In this document: positions 37,770 to 51,667 of the stretch, in pieces
Position numbering within the stretch: the first letter of the stretch is position 1
How the letters are laid out: every line of letters begins with the position of its first letter
From: Oreocharis arfaki
Lineage: Eukaryota; Chordata; Aves; Passeriformes; Paramythiidae
Assembly (NCBI GenBank): GCA_013398015.1
Contig: VZRR01006749.1
Location: forward strand, 558,001 to 622,000
DNA: 64,000 nt
Reading direction: 5' to 3'
The notes under the pieces: model-generated
What the model saw: only the letters and a program-made list of their open reading frames with translations
What the model was told of the DNA's origin: nothing
The model's database searches: none
Translations under genes and position numbers: made by a program

Positions 37770-40132
37770 GTGAGCAGGAGGAGAGGAAGAAACAAAAGAC
37801 TTGCGATCTGAGAGTCAATGAATACCCAGCCTACTCATAACTGCCTGGTTTTCACAGATCCCCATATTCTTCATCTGCCTTTAGGGTGCAGTTGTTCAAC
37901 TCTCCCTCCTGTATTATGCAAAAATCCCCCTAAAGCCAAAATTATCAGTGTTGGGAGCAGAGGTTACTGCTTTAATGGTGAAATTTCAGCATGGTTGTAA
38001 GTGCAGAACAAGGCCAAGCTGAGGGCAAGGGGGAGCGTAATTTGTCACCCATGTTAAGCTCAATTCAGTTCTTGAAAGGGAAAGCCACCAGCTGTGGAAA
38101 GAATCTTAAGGAGTAAAGAAGATGTAACAGCACAGGAGAAAGGGTTTCATGAAAATCTGCTTCTTTCCTTCCATCAGTACTACAATAGGGATGTGAAAGC
38201 AGCAGACAAATTTACCTTCTTCTCCCAAACACACCGGGGAATAGGCATGCCTTTTCCAAGGCAGGGAAGAAAACTTCAAATAAATAATGTCCGTTTTTAT
38301 TTAATTCCCATTTGAATCTCTATCAATTACTTAGTATTTGCAAGGCAATCTTATGTATAAACTATCACAGAAGACTGTTTATCCTTTACCAGTAACATTA
38401 AACTCTCAGCAACATATACTCAAGCCATTGGAAATCCAGCCATCTAAAGGCTTTGTATATCTTTATTTATTTTTACAAGCTGCAAACAAATCTATTTAAT
38501 CAGAAAAACACGCCTGAAATTTTAGTCACTGTTGTTCTGGTTTTGGCCAGGACAGACTTAAATTTTTTTTGCAGTAGCTGTGTGGGGGTGGAGCCTGGAG
38601 CTGTGTGGGCATGTCTAGGTTTTTACTCTGCACCACCTCAGCTCCTCCAGAGATAAGGGGCTTTCTGGCTTCTGGGTAGAAGGGCATGGCTTGCAGTGGA
38701 AAAAAAAGTGTGGCAGGGTAAGGAACCCTTCCACCATTGGTTTTCATTGTCGCACACTTGGTGAGAATTTTGCATATAAATCACCCTCTCTTTGTACTCT
38801 TTCGTTATTAATATTATTGCTGTTACTGTTCATGTTCTTATCTCACTGGTGTTTCCAGTAAATTGTTCTTGTCTCGACTTGTGATCTTTACCTTTTTTTC
38901 TTCCAACTGGATCAGAGAGGAAGTGAGTGCTGGTGCAGTTTTGGTGGGAGCACTAAATTGAGAAACACCATTTCTAAACCTCGACAACTATGAAATCAAC
39001 TTTATTGTTTTTTTAAAATAAATGATTCAGAAAGTACTTGGGAAACTAGCTAGCACCCTGAGTGAAGTTAAGGTGAACTGCTCTATTTGTGTTGCCACAA
39101 CATCAGTAGCTGCTAGTGGTGTGTGACAGGAACCCCATGTGCCAGCCGGTTTATGACTAAAGGGCAAATGTGTGATTTAAAAGACAGCCCTCGAGCCAAG
39201 ACACTCATAACAGCAAAGTAGACGCCTCCAGCTGTCTATGAACAGGACAGGACAGCAAATTGTTAGAGGAGAACAGGAAGTACCACACTGTACTGCGAGC
39301 CAGAGGGACATACCAGCTCACTTCAGGGAAGCCCCAAATTCCCATACTCGTGACACCTCCCTGTGCTTGCAGCCTGTCCACGTATTTCTGTGCTGACCAT
39401 TTGCAGGTACACTGTAATAAAATTGCTATTTAAATGACCTGATTTCAAGTGCATTCATTGTCTCATGGTCTGTATGATTTCTCTAGAGCAACTTGTGATA
39501 TCGACATCCAGTTCTTGGGGATGTGAGATCTGAGACTGGATCTTCCAGCCGTACATGAATATTCCTTCTCGATAGTATGCTCCAAGTTGGAGATAGTGAT
39601 ATCCCCTACTCAGTTGCCTGTAATGTGAACTAAGAAGTTTTGTATTTCTTTCTAGCTTATCCGCAAAGCGCAGCTTCAGTGGTCGTGCTAAGACATTGTT
39701 CGGCTCTGCATCTGCATTTTGGTTTTCACTCAGCTTCTTTCGTATGACCCATTTAAATTATATTTTATGACATATCAAATTACACCTTTCAGTTTTTAAA
39801 TATGTGTGGTTCTGTGGAAAGAGGTACTTTTTCCCTTCACCTTCCGGCTATCCCTTATTTCACAAGACACTACAGCTAGATTCTCCAACTATCATGTTGG
39901 CTTCTTAACTTTTGGTTTGGTTCCTAGGGTAGCAGTCAATGCTCTGAATGTTAATTACCCTTTTTTATGTTCCTCCTAGCTTATCCACCTTGAGATAGAT
40001 AGAATAATACATGAACAAACATGAAAAGTTCTTTTGCATGGAAAGTTAATTATGTACAGTTGAAGTAGACACTAATTTGATTTTCTCAGTATACAGATTT
40101 TTTACCAATATTAAAGCCCATTTAAAGCAAAC

Positions 40133-40155
40133 GGAAGGAAGCCGACCTTCCTTCC
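40133..40155. repeat. 9 bp inverted repeat
   Basis: GGAAGGAAG at 40133-40141 pairs with CTTCCTTCC at 40147-40155 around a five-base loop, in complex, non-microsatellite sequence. Confidence 0.85.
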
Positions 40156-40450
40156 CGGAAGAAGGCACGCAGTGGCAAAAGAGGTTAGTCCTTTATTTAT
40201 TTTTCAGCTGAACATATCTAATAAAGTTGTGGAGAACACAACTGTTCATTTGGAATTTCCTTAGTGTTTGCAGGTACTGCAGCTCTCAAGAAGAACATAT
40301 TTTCTCATCTACGATCAGGCACATATTACAAGCCCAGTGTGCCACACGCTATTTAATACCTTGACAGTTGCAATTAAGATCAAGTCTGTCACAAAGGCAA
40401 CCGCCTACAGTTTGTGTAATCTGAATTTTCTAAATGAAAGTAGTATTTTT

Positions 40451-40475
40451 ATGCCTTTATTAATAATAAAGGCAT
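40451..40475. repeat. 12 bp palindrome with one-base spacer
   Basis: ATGCCTTTATTA at 40451-40462 is exactly complementary to TAATAAAGGCAT at 40464-40475. Both strands carry AATAAA inside the arms, so it could act as a polyadenylation signal in either direction, but no transcript is known from the sequence. Confidence 0.9.
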
Positions 40476-43400
40476 GAATCTTGCTTATGTGGGCACTTCT
40501 GTTGTCTTGAGGGAGGAATGCAAAGAAGTTAGGAACAGATCTAAGAAACTGATGAATTAAGATGTGCAAGCGTTTTTCTTGACATCATTTTATTAACTCG
40601 GAAAAGAATTACCGGACCAGAATATAGAAGTCATAAAGGTTTTAAGGTTTCCAAAATCTAGAAAATAGTCTAGATAGGCCTGCTTCTGGCAAGAGGCACA
40701 GAAGTTCCTTTCATGTTTAAGAGTAAAAATCTCCCAGGACAGAGAATCCTGGGTGCAGTGAAAGCCTTAAGCATGTGCTTACCTTTTACACATATCAATA
40801 CTTCCATTCACTTTATTAGGCTTGGATACAGTAAATCACAGTCTTAAAGATAAATACGTATTTATATGATTTCTGCACTTGGATTTAAATGGTGTTTCTA
40901 TTTATCCATAACTTACATATCCTTTTTCCTATATCCCATTATAGCATAGGCATATGAGACAGAGTTACAGCTGACTTAACAGGAGCCTTAAGTCTGCATT
41001 TCATGGTATCTATGAATTTTTAGATCACAGAATTTAATTAATATAAAGAGTCAGTTTTTCCACTGAGTATACAACAGCTGGTTGTTATATACCACGATTT
41101 ATTTACTCACTGAAGAAGACAACTTTTGTGTGTTCCTTGAGTTTTTACTTCTTGCAAGAGTTCAGGTCATTTTGCTCGCAGTAGAAATATGCTGGGATGC
41201 GTCATGACCCAGCGTCATCCATGTGAAAATTGGGTACCCCCAGAATCCCAGCCCTTCCAGTTTATATCTCCAAATGGCAGTGAAAGGCACCAGAGAGAGT
41301 CACTAGGGTTGTTTTTCCCCAGTTAAAAGAGTTGTTTCATTCTGCTTTCAAGCATACTATGAAATTATTGACATTCAAATAACACTGCAGAGGCTGGAAT
41401 TCAAAGCCAATTAGAGCAGGATGATGTAAGGCTGCCAATTTACAATTACCACAACACCTGTGACATTTATAAATATTACTTCACAACATTCCTGTGTCCT
41501 TAGGTAAATCCTTAGATTTCACTTTGTGAAATTGATCACATATGTTCCCTGCTTCTTACACTCGACAAACATCTTTGTATAAAGCAAGCCACTTTTAAAA
41601 TAGTTTGGTATTTAAAACATCTGACAAGCAAGACTGTTCCTAACATTTTACTGCTGTAATTAAGAATCAAGAAAAGCTACCAAAGTTATGGTTAACTGAA
41701 GCATCTGCCTGAGCACCAGGAAATATGTGACAACCCAGCACCGAGAGATGAAATCCTACAATATAAGGCACTGGGGTTTAAGCAATGCATAAATGTCAGG
41801 ACCATCTCTGCACTAAAACAGAATTCTTTCCCTTAACATTTATTTAGATTAATAGCAACTACGACATCAGCAATGTTCTTGCTCTTTATAAATGGTAATA
41901 ATAATGAGAAATATTCTCCTGATGGTATTAATTGGCATCACCAAAACAGGCAGTTGCAGCCTCTCAGTGCCTTCAGCCCACACCAGCTTTGGTTTCAAAA
42001 TATTTCCAACATTTGTTCTCTGTTAACTGAAATCATTGTTTCTACAAGTAGCATGTGAAATATCTTCACAGCCACTGAAAATGGTGTTCAGACAGTTCTT
42101 TCAGCCCTGCACAGTCAGGGGAATATTGAGGAAGCCATGCAAAATCTCAAGCTGCCAACGTATTTGCTTGTACAACAGCTACGTCAGCTTACAAAGGCAC
42201 CTCAAATTTTTGTCCCCATAATTTAAGTTACAGATAAACTGGTAAGTTTAAGTAATTAACAGGTAAACTGACCCCAGGAAAGTTCTGTGGACCATTTTCT
42301 TCCTAAATACCAGCGGTGAATTTAAGGTGGCAGCTAATAGCCGTGAGGCAAAAAAACCATAAAATATTTTGATTGCTTCACAAACAGATATCCATGGTGG
42401 TAATGCTGTTTTTAAATCTTTATCTCATTGCAAACCACTTCCCCACAACTGTTAGCAATATAAGGGTTATTAATCACACTAGGACTATTTCTTCAATTAC
42501 AAGGGCAGGAGTACAGTAAGATGCAAATGCAGGTCATGGTGCTAACAAATCCAGCTCTGGTTGTTAACAGTAACATAGATATTCCTGATTTGTCTCATGT
42601 AAATTACTGAATGAGGAATCAATTATATGCAAATTGTATGATGGACTAAACCCAGAGATGACTTGTTTATTCTTTGAAATTATTTTTTTTAATATTAAAA
42701 ACCAAGTGAGGGTAAAAGTAATTATTTGCACGAAACAATGACCTTGCCTATGACTTTAGTTGCCCGTCATAAGCCCTGAAAGAGCACCATGTAAGCCCAA
42801 GGGAACTCTTCAAAATTCACACTAATACGAAGTGGAACTTGAATCTGTCCAATCATCTTCAAAAGTAATTGCATCTCTCTCATGCTTTCCCCATCACTCT
42901 TCTTCTGTCTCTCTTGTCTGCTATCTCTATCTGAAATATCTTTCTGTCTTGTCCTTCTTATGTATCTACCTCCACTTAGAATGAAAAAAAATAGGTATGA
43001 TTAATCATATAACCTCCTAATATGATATATTGACAGGTTATTTCTTCCTGCCATACTTGAGTAAAAATCCTGCTTGTGTCACATGCTTGTCCCAGTTTAT
43101 CTTTCTAGATTCAATTTCAGATGAAACACCTATCATTTTGATGTTTGCACAAATATTTATGTCAAAAAGAAAAGCCTTACCTGATTGCCTATGGACTCTA
43201 TTAACATGCACAGCCATACCACTTAGTTTAGTCAGAAGACAGAAGCATTTTTCATAAATATTCTAATTTTGTAAAAGTCCTAAAGGTAACAAATGCCTAT
43301 TTGTGGAATCGATTTTCATTTTTAGGTCTTTGAGGACCTCCTCTTTCGAAATTGCTATTTTTCCTTCATCAGGGAAAGACTGCCTTCAGTTACCTCTTTG

Positions 43401-44400
43401 TGATCTAAAACTCTGATGTGGGAGGGCTTGGGAACAGGTCATTCTTGATAGTGAAATATTTACAAGTGTTCTTTAAGTTGTAATATCATCCAGAATGCCT
43501 TGGTTCTTATCCTAAAATAGCATCGTGGAGATGAAAGAGTTCTTAGACATCAAATAGCCCCCAAAGAGTAAGTGACTTTCTGTTTTGTCATGAAATACTA
43601 TGAAGTGGGAATGGCATTGTGATACCCTTGGAGGAAGGCAGAGTCAAGGTAAAAGGACAAAAAGTCAATAAATTACAGAAGCAAACTGAAAATACAGACA
43701 CAAGGATTTCAGCTGTATAAATCATGGCAGCTCCATTCCCACTATGCTGATTTATTCTTTCTGTGAGCCTTGCCAGTTAAGCTGTCCTGGCTCACTCACA
43801 GAATATACAAGGAAAATGAAAATACAGGGAGGTTAATATCCAGCACTCTGTCCCACCTCATGGTGTGCCTGGTATCCGTTACTAAATCTGCAACCTCATC
43901 CTGGGGTGTGGAAAGAGAAGAACGAGTGTCAGTCCTCAAGAGACAGGAGCTGCAGCTGTGACAGGAATGAAATAAGAGGTGCCAGTGTGACGAGGCTTGC
44001 CTTCTACCCATCTCCTCTCATCTCTGACATTCTCAGGCAGAGTCAGCATCAGATTTATGAGGACCTCAGGCAGAGGTTAAAGTGTGGGCCCTTCTCCCTT
44101 CCCTTGTATTAGGTGACTCTCAGCATTGCTTGGTTTAGTGTGGTATGAGCCTCTGCCCATGTCCTGGGTCTTTGGGCAATTGTTCTGGGAATTCGCCCCT
44201 GAAGATAGTTCTCCCCATAAGTCTACAGCAGAAATTCACCCATTCCGTTCCAAAAGTCTGCTGATGTTTGGGTTTATTTCTCACATTAGCAGAAGTCTCT
44301 CTGTCTTTTTCAAGATCCCGCTGTTCTGTTCCTTCCCTCCTGTTTCACTGTGGGATAGGCAGTAATATTGCAGTAATACCACGGTTTAAAATCATAAATA

Positions 44401-44680
44401 ACAGAGATCAAAAGAGTCCCCAGATCATCTCACCACCCTCCTGAATGTTCCCTAGGGTACCTTCCCCAAATTTGTTCAGTCCTGTTCCCTATGACTTTAC
44501 TAATAGGGCTTTCAGCAGCTTCCTTCAGTAGACAGCTCCACGGTGTTATATTTCTGAAACTTGACAATGGCTATTATTGTGCCTAAAGGGGGAAAATTAG
44601 GATTTTTGCTTTTCAGTAATTTTCTCCTCCATTACTAGAAACTTTAGCCCTAAATTTCAGTTGACCCTCTAGGTCACTAT
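44401..44680 (+). repeat. Possible ancient CR1/L3-type LINE relic
   Basis: Phrases such as 'cagatcatct', 'gggctttcagcagcttcc', 'gacagctccacggtg' and 'cctaaatttcag' follow the order seen in old amniote L3/CR1-like repeats. The similarity is faint and based on memory of the consensus. Confidence 0.25.
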
Positions 44681-46546
44681 TAATCAACCTTGTGTATCAT
44701 TTGAAACTATGAGACATGCTCTTCATCTTTCTAGTTTAGTGTTTTAAAGTCCAGAAGGGGAAGCGGGGGCAGGAGGGGGGAGGTTTGGCATAAATGTAGT
44801 AAATACAGCACAGGGGGACATTATACGAGGATATAATATTCTTGACTAGTACCAATGGTCACTGTTAAACACTCAAAAAGACACCTGAGCTTAGAAGCCA
44901 GGGAATAGGGAACCAAGCGGCTTCTTGGGAATTAATAAAAAATCACATAGCAATATTCCAAAAAAAACCACAAATAGGCACACACAAATGAAGCCAAATT
45001 CTGCACTCTCTTATTCCCTTTATGAGTTCTTTGGGCAGGAAATGTGCTTTTCCATATAGATCTTTTCCAAAGATCTCATGTCCATTTAACTTTTCTGTGC
45101 AGTTGGGAACATGTACCTGCTATTAAGTTTGGACACATTTCAGTTTTGTCTGAGTAGAATTCTTGTGAAGGTAGCATCTCTTCCCTCTGATTTTGCCACA
45201 GTGCCATGCCTTCTAGTGGGAAATCCTCTTTTGAGCTGTCCCCCAGATTCCCTTCCTCACTGGAAGAGCAACTCCTCTGGAGAGCTTTGTTTGCTCCAAG
45301 CCTTTATATAATTCACATGCATTCCTACAGCACATTTCAAGTGTGTCATATGGGTAATGTTTAGGAGCTGAGGATTTCCCTCAGTTTAATTACTAGCCTG
45401 TGACATGGCATAAGTTCTCAAGCAGTGCTTGAAATGGCCATTGTTGCAACAGAGACAGAGTATGAAGACTATGTACCCTGTGCCCTCACCTCCCTCACAG
45501 CCAAATCTTTAAATTATTCCCCCCAGGCCCTACGGACAGGCATACACATCTCTTGAGTGGGGTTGGATTATGTGTCGAAAGATAATGTCATTTCTTCTGC
45601 AGAAGAAATATTTGTCCTGTGGCTGTATCTATAAAACAAGGATCCTTCAGGGCTGACATGGAGTAACTTCAAGGTGTGTTAAGGGCATTATTCATGGTTC
45701 TCATACCTTAGCCCTCAGCTTCGTAGTGACAGAGCACCCTGCCCTCGTCTTGTTTACACTACTGTAAATTTGGTGGCCAACTTTTTTGCGTGCTCTGAAT
45801 ATATTTTATCAATGATCAGCACTGTGGCGGGAGTGAAGACAAAAAGCTCTCTCATAGCCCTATCAAATATCTGAGTCTGAAAGATATTCCAAAGGCATGC
45901 CTCAAAGCCTCCAGTCCAATACCTGAGCAAAGACATGGACACCTGAAATTAATACGGGATCCGATGAGGGGTGCACATCTGGCCCGAGATTCAGGGGGTG
46001 ATAATTTTCACTGATGCATGAGTTTCAGCTCTTACTCCAGGCAACTGATCTCCTATCAGCTGACCATGAAAATTGGTCACATATGTCTTCTGAACTCTTC
46101 CACTTACGCGATTTGACAGGGTCCTGCACACAAACATCTCCCTTGACCCTTTTTAGCTTGCCTTGCGAATTTTTTATCCAAGTAATAGAGGGTGACCAAA
46201 CAATTTAGGACAGTTTAGGATAGGGTTGTGAAAAAGAAAAAAAAAAGAAATGTAATATAATCATATTAAGAAAGGGGGAATTTTAACAAGAAGATGAGAG
46301 AAGAGATTTCTTGGTGCGCCTTAAGAAAACTGTAGAACTTAAAACCCACATGATTTTCAAACTGTAGGGAACAAACTTACCTTGGGCATAGTTGTTATTT
46401 CTGTCTCTAATATGTAAAATTTTTCAGTATGCCACAAAGACAACCAAAATAGTGCAGACTGAACACCAGGCACAGAACAGAGCTTAGTCCTTCTGGGGAG
46501 GGGGTAAAGCCGAACCAAGGCCAGGCCTGAGGTCAAGAGGAACTGA

Positions 46547-46642
46547 AGGTCAGTTTGGATGGAGCTTTGAGCGATGTTAGCAGAGAAAGATGGACTAGAT
46601 GATCTTTAAAGGTCCCTTCCAACCCAAGCCATTCTATGATTA
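46547..46642 (+). mobile_element. CR1 LINE 3' end fragment (avian type)
   Basis: The sequence runs 'aggtcagtttggatggagct', then 'ggactagatgatctttaaag', 'gtcccttccaacccaagcc' and ends in ATTCTATGATT. This is the typical 3' terminus of avian CR1 LINEs, which lack a poly-A tail and end in ATTCTATG repeats. The block between the two halves is shorter than in full-length 3' ends, so it carries an internal deletion. Only the last ~100 bp are present, as usual for 5'-truncated CR1 copies. This is the main evidence that the genome is a bird. Confidence 0.9.
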
Positions 46643-46750
46643 CATCAAGATAGTACCTATTTCTTAGATTTTTGACACTTGGCACTTTTCAGGAGCTAGG
46701 TTAGTCCAAACACAGCAAGCAAATTGTTAGCAGCTGTGTGGTGCTGTGTC

Positions 46751-46754
<4 letters not shown>

Positions 46755-46790
<36 letters not shown>
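46755..46790 (+). repeat. (ATT)12 microsatellite
   Basis: Twelve uninterrupted ATT units over 36 bp. Confidence 0.97.
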
Positions 46791-46792
<2 letters not shown>

Positions 46793-46954
46793 TACTCAGT
46801 GTAATAATTCTGTTAGCAAAGCTGCAGAAAAGAAGCACGTTAAGACTGTTTCTGCATGCACAAAAAAATGTCAGGGATACCCAAAAATCATCTTTATTAT
46901 CAACATAAGAAGATTAAAAAAAAAAAAAAGACAACATCCCCTGCCACCTCACCA

Positions 46955-46976
46955 CCCACCACCCCCGCCCCGCCCC
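46955..46976 (-). other. G-quadruplex motif on the minus strand
   Basis: On the plus strand the C-runs CCC, CCCCC, CCCC and CCCC are separated by 4, 1 and 1 bases. The minus strand therefore has four G-runs with loops of 1, 1 and 4, a strong quadruplex pattern, and the plus strand an i-motif pattern. It lies in a CA/CC-rich block just after an A14 run. Confidence 0.85.
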
Positions 46977-49900
46977 TGAAAAAGAAGTTCTATTTATTGT
47001 GTTTTCTGCAGCAGCGAAGAAAAGTTGAACCCAAAGGAGGAGCCTAGGAAGGTTTCTTTCCTTGGTGGCATCCTGGTTGGAGAAGGGCCATGCATTACTC
47101 CCACCAGCTTCAAGCCACCGACCGCACCTACCACAGCCCATTTTTTCTTTTAACAGAAAAGAGTCATGTGCAGAAAAAGACCACTGCCCACTCTTAAGAA
47201 TGGGATCTATGTGATTAGAGAGTCTCTCTTCTGGCGTCATAAATCATGCTTTCCTCTGCTGTTCACTAATGCTGAATACTTCCAGTGTTCAATGTTTCAA
47301 GTACTTCTGTTGGTCAAAGCCCATACTGATTTTCTGGAAGTAGTTTCATTCTAGTACATTATACTTGTACAAAAACATGATTTATTTTAAATGTCAGGAG
47401 TAAATTACAGTTTTACAGATTTTGTAGAAGGTTTTTCTTCCCGACAAAATAGATTATTCTTCCCCTAGAATTACCAGGTTTCCTCAGGACTTGGTTTTCC
47501 TTCTCTTTATTTAGAAAGCTACATGTATGAGTACACTAAATATTTATGAATATAATTTATGAGACCAGTAGTTTTTTTCTTGCCAAAAGTAAGAAGTTGG
47601 CCTGTGTGTGGTCTGAAAAACTCTAACTATGACCAGACTGAAACCATGGAAGCGACGGCAACTTCACGTTCAATAGGGAAAACAGCAAAAAATTCCATAT
47701 ATGACATAGAAAATATATCCTACATAATAAGAAAGCATACATCATCTCTAGGCTACCCAGGCTGTTAGTTCAAAATAAAAGGCAATAAGGGAAGTTAAGC
47801 ACAAGACATTCATCAGCAACGTTACAAAGGACATAAAAAGTGCGCTATTTTCCCAGCTGAATTAATTTATTTTGCTTTGTTGTATTTGTTTATTGGTTTC
47901 CTTGTTGTCTTTAAACAAGCTGATTTGGGCTTCCACTCAAAAATTAAAGAGAGTCTCTCCACTGACTGTATGACAAGCTGGATCAGGCGTCAAGACAAGA
48001 TGCAACACACCAGCTTAACCTCCCCAAACTCATCCAAAACGGCCTCCCATTGCAGTCAGGGAGCAAATCCTGCCTCCTCTGGTGCTTGGCACAGCCCCTC
48101 AAATGTTGCCCAGATTTCTGAAGAATGAGAAGCGTTAACATTTCTGTCATTGTAGATCATCCCCAATAGTGGTTTTCATTGATTAACATATCATCCCTCA
48201 CAAGTTAAACCACCTTTTTTAATAGGAAAATACAGCATAATCAGGAACAAATCATAAGTATCTGTTCTTCGCTATAGGAGAGGACATCAGATTAATACTC
48301 ACAAAATTCCGAAACCAAAACTCTTAGATTTATCAGTTTAGAATTCCTCCAAGCCAATACTTTGACATGAGTGAAACTAAGAACTATAGATATTTTTAAA
48401 ACTAAGTGAAAACAAAAATAAAATGTTTGCGGTTGAATTTCAAAATAACAGTTCCCTAAAGTTTACCATGTTGAGTAGAGCTGAAGAGACAGTGATAGGG
48501 ATTGGGTTCTTTTGAAGCAACTGTTATCTCAGTCCCACTGGGCGTGGAATGGGAGAAATGCATTCTGGCATCATGCAATCCTCCACTTCACATTCACTAA
48601 CTTCGCTCGTCTCTTGAGTTGGGGAGTTCCTTCTTTCTTACCTCCAGTGTACAATTTACAGTATAGTTCAAGTATTTATAACTAGGTTGCTTTTCATGTT
48701 CCCCTCGGTGCTTGTTTTACGAGATTTTGGAAAGGAGAAGCATGTCCTATAAATTCAATGTTTGAAATCCACTGGTACTTATCAAATATCAGTTTGAGGA
48801 TTCAGAAACTTTACTAGACAGCAGAATTCTCTGCCACCACCTATTTATTGTTCACCTAATGAAGTGAACTTTTGTGTTTACATGGTGGTTAAAGAAAACT
48901 GCTGATCAGAGATCTTCAGCTAATCTTGTGTTCTGTAGAAATGCAAAGATTTTTCTGAATGAGGCATGTGTTGGAAGCTCCCAAAGTAAAGAAAGAGGTC
49001 TCTGGGCATTCAGTTCTTGTCCATACAAACGAGGAATACCTTCAGATCTGTCTGTGACACTGTATGGATCTGTGGCTACTGTAAACAGATAAACTTCACA
49101 GGCCATTAGTTTTGTTTTTGTTAACCCACAGAATGAAACCCATGGGCATGTTTAGAAGGTTTATTTCAGTCTAATATTCTACTGACCCCCCATTCTGCCT
49201 ACAGGAGTCCAAATATGTCCAGGGTGGATACATAATTAATTATTTTGTATGCAGTTTACTCTTAGTGGAAATTCAATCAAACAACACAATCTTCTCAAGC
49301 ACCATTCTTACCACTGTGTTTGCCTTCAGAGACACCTTGAGGTAGAGGATCCTTAATGGGTTTCATAAAGTGCTCATATCCAGTGCCTGACACTATAAGC
49401 GAAAACAGCTCCTTAATTAGCTCCAAAAGAGAGGAGCTAATGCAGCACCATCTGTACTGATAGTTTTCAGATAAGGTACTTCCCATCTTTTTTTTAATAT
49501 GGGTTGAGAAATACCAGCTGAGCTGGCATTTCTCAGCCATCTATCATGACATCTGAGTTTCTTAGTCATTTAAGAGTGTTCAGAGTTGTCATTTTAATCT
49601 AGATGCTAACTTATTTCCAAATCTACTCCAAGTCCAGTACAAGCTTTCAGTTGTAGAAGACCTAGTAAGTCTATCAACCTTGGGTAGTCCAAACTCTGCA
49701 AAGCAATTCTCTAGGAAAATACCTGGGAGAGAATTTGCAGTTTTATTTGAATAGTCTCAGACAAAAATCACAGAAGCTCTAACATACGCAATTTTACATT
49801 TGCAATTATTTACATCTGATGTTTTCCCTTTCTTGGGCCAGTGTCAATTAAATTTTTCTTTGTTTGATTTTTTAATAGACAATATGCATTCGATCTGAGT

Positions 49901-51583
49901 CTGTAAAATGTCTTCTCACATATTTGATATGATATTTCTGTCAGGTGTGCCATGTTGTCATTCACATGCAGCAGTGATGGACCAAATGGGTTCTGTGAAG
50001 CTTCGTTGCCCTCTGGAATAACAAAGGCAAGAAAAAGGGAAGCAAAGTTTGCCTGGGTGCTCAGGACATGAGCACTTTTTGTTGTATCCCCCCATCCCTG
50101 CTGCTACTTCAGAGCCAGCTACACCAGGTACCTGGGGCAGGCAGGTCTTCCCAGCTGAGGCAGAGCAGTCTGTGCTCCAGACCACACTTACACTTCCTCA
50201 GAAGTCAAAAAATGCCAACATCACCCAAACAGCAAAGGTGTCTGGCACAGAGCTCTGTCACACAGGCAGAGCAGAACCTGCAGGACCAGTGCCTTCACCT
50301 CCTGAGCTCGGTGTAATCAGCCTTGAGTCTGAAGGACAACCTGCAGTATTAGCAGAGAACACAGGTCATGAGTTTATGCCTGCTGAAACCCACCTGCACA
50401 TCTGTTCTTTGCCCGGTTCCAGAGCTCAACTCGAAGCTTTAGGAGGTCTCTCAACTCTGAAACACTAGCAAGAGTCAAAAGCCACCCTCTGTACAGTTTT
50501 CTATCATCTTTCACACAAAGATCTTAAACCAATTTGCTGGCATTAATTAAGCCTCATAAACTCCTGTGGGAATTAAATAAACGTTGTTATACACACTTTA
50601 TACCAGAGCTTACCTTAAGAGTTTTTCTAAGTGCTCGTTCCTGCTGACCTATGCAAGAGCTACAGTCGGTATGAATATGCTGACATGCTGAAATGCTGCT
50701 TTGTGCAGGTAAGCCTCAGTTTAGTTTTCCACTAAAGAAACATATGGGAAAACATACACTTAACTACGCCCGGTGTGATTTAAATACGTTGCATACTCAA
50801 GGGCATACATGAAATAAGACATGTCAACCAGACTGTTCCAGGCTTTGTAAGATAGCCAATACACTTGCAAGTAAGGTAGTCTCTGGACAAAATTACAGCA
50901 TTCATTTTCAATATCATGAAAGCTGATCAATTCTGGTTTAGATTTTAGACACTGAGCAATGTTGGACTTTTTTTACCCTTTTAACTGACAGTTGTATGAA
51001 AGGTACTTTGATTTTCCCAGTAGATCCCTTTAAAGCAGGCCATACGCAGTCAGTTGAGCTGATTCTGTGCATTTTTATGGAGTTTATATAAGTTTAACCC
51101 CTGGATTAATATGCCTCTCTTCAGAGATTGGGCTGTTGGAGTCCTTTACTTATTCCTCTAAAACACAGGTGATATTTTTGGCATTGCTGCAAGACAATCT
51201 GTCTACATTACTGAGCCTCCCATCCAGTCATGAAATGAAATGTTTTCTTTTTTTCTTGAACACCACAAGAGTTGCTGAGGTTTCAGTTCTGACAACGATG
51301 CAACTCATAATTTTGTCATTGGCTTTACTAGGATCAGGACTTCCCCAACACCAAAGGTATTCCATTGACAGCCAGTGGACCCTTGGGCATAAATTGACCA
51401 CTTCTAAGTCAGCATGTGAAAAGCCAATCTGTCATGCATAGTTTTTAATTCTCTCTGTGGACGCCCTCGAAAACCATTACAGACCCATATTCTGAAAAAC
51501 ACTGAAAGCCCTTTCCCTTAGCCACTGAGAAAGATAAGTTCAATAAAAAACTGAAGTCATGTCAGCAATGCTCAGTTTGGGTC

Positions 51584-51667
51584 TTTATTGAGGCCCCTTG
51601 ACAACAACAAAGGCCTGTTTCTTATATGCATGTCCAAACTGTGGTCCAAACTGTGGTCCAATCTGTG
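51584..51667 (-). repeat. Triplicated 12-mer beside a minus-strand AATAAA
   Basis: 'gtccaaactgtg' is repeated at 51632-51643 and 51644-51655, with a third copy at 51656-51667 that differs by one base. On the minus strand this array is followed by ATATAAG (51621-51627) and AATAAA (51584-51589), about 37 bases apart. The order recalls an LTR (TATA box then poly-A signal) but no terminal TG/CA or target duplication was found, so only the tandem repeat is certain. Confidence 0.7.

Larger units (their letters stand above)
37770..46546. other. Unique non-coding DNA, no gene recognised
   Basis: Nearly nine kilobases, strongly AT-rich, with very few open frames above 75 codons. Two small inverted repeats lie at 40133-40155 and 40451-40475. 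A possible old LINE relic lies at 44401-44680. The stretch at 41370-41480 is AT-rich but complex, with ATTA and CAAT cores, and could be a conserved element. Confidence 0.6.

Noticed and set aside
44757..44780. G-rich block as a possible quadruplex
   Set aside because: Only three G-runs of three or more with short loops; the fourth is GG.
44990..45030. 'gccaaattctgcactctc' as another copy of the palindromic relic
   Set aside because: Only the first dozen bases agree and no second arm is visible.
51632..51667. Tandem 12-mers as a CRISPR-like array
   Set aside because: No spacers between copies, and the genome is vertebrate.
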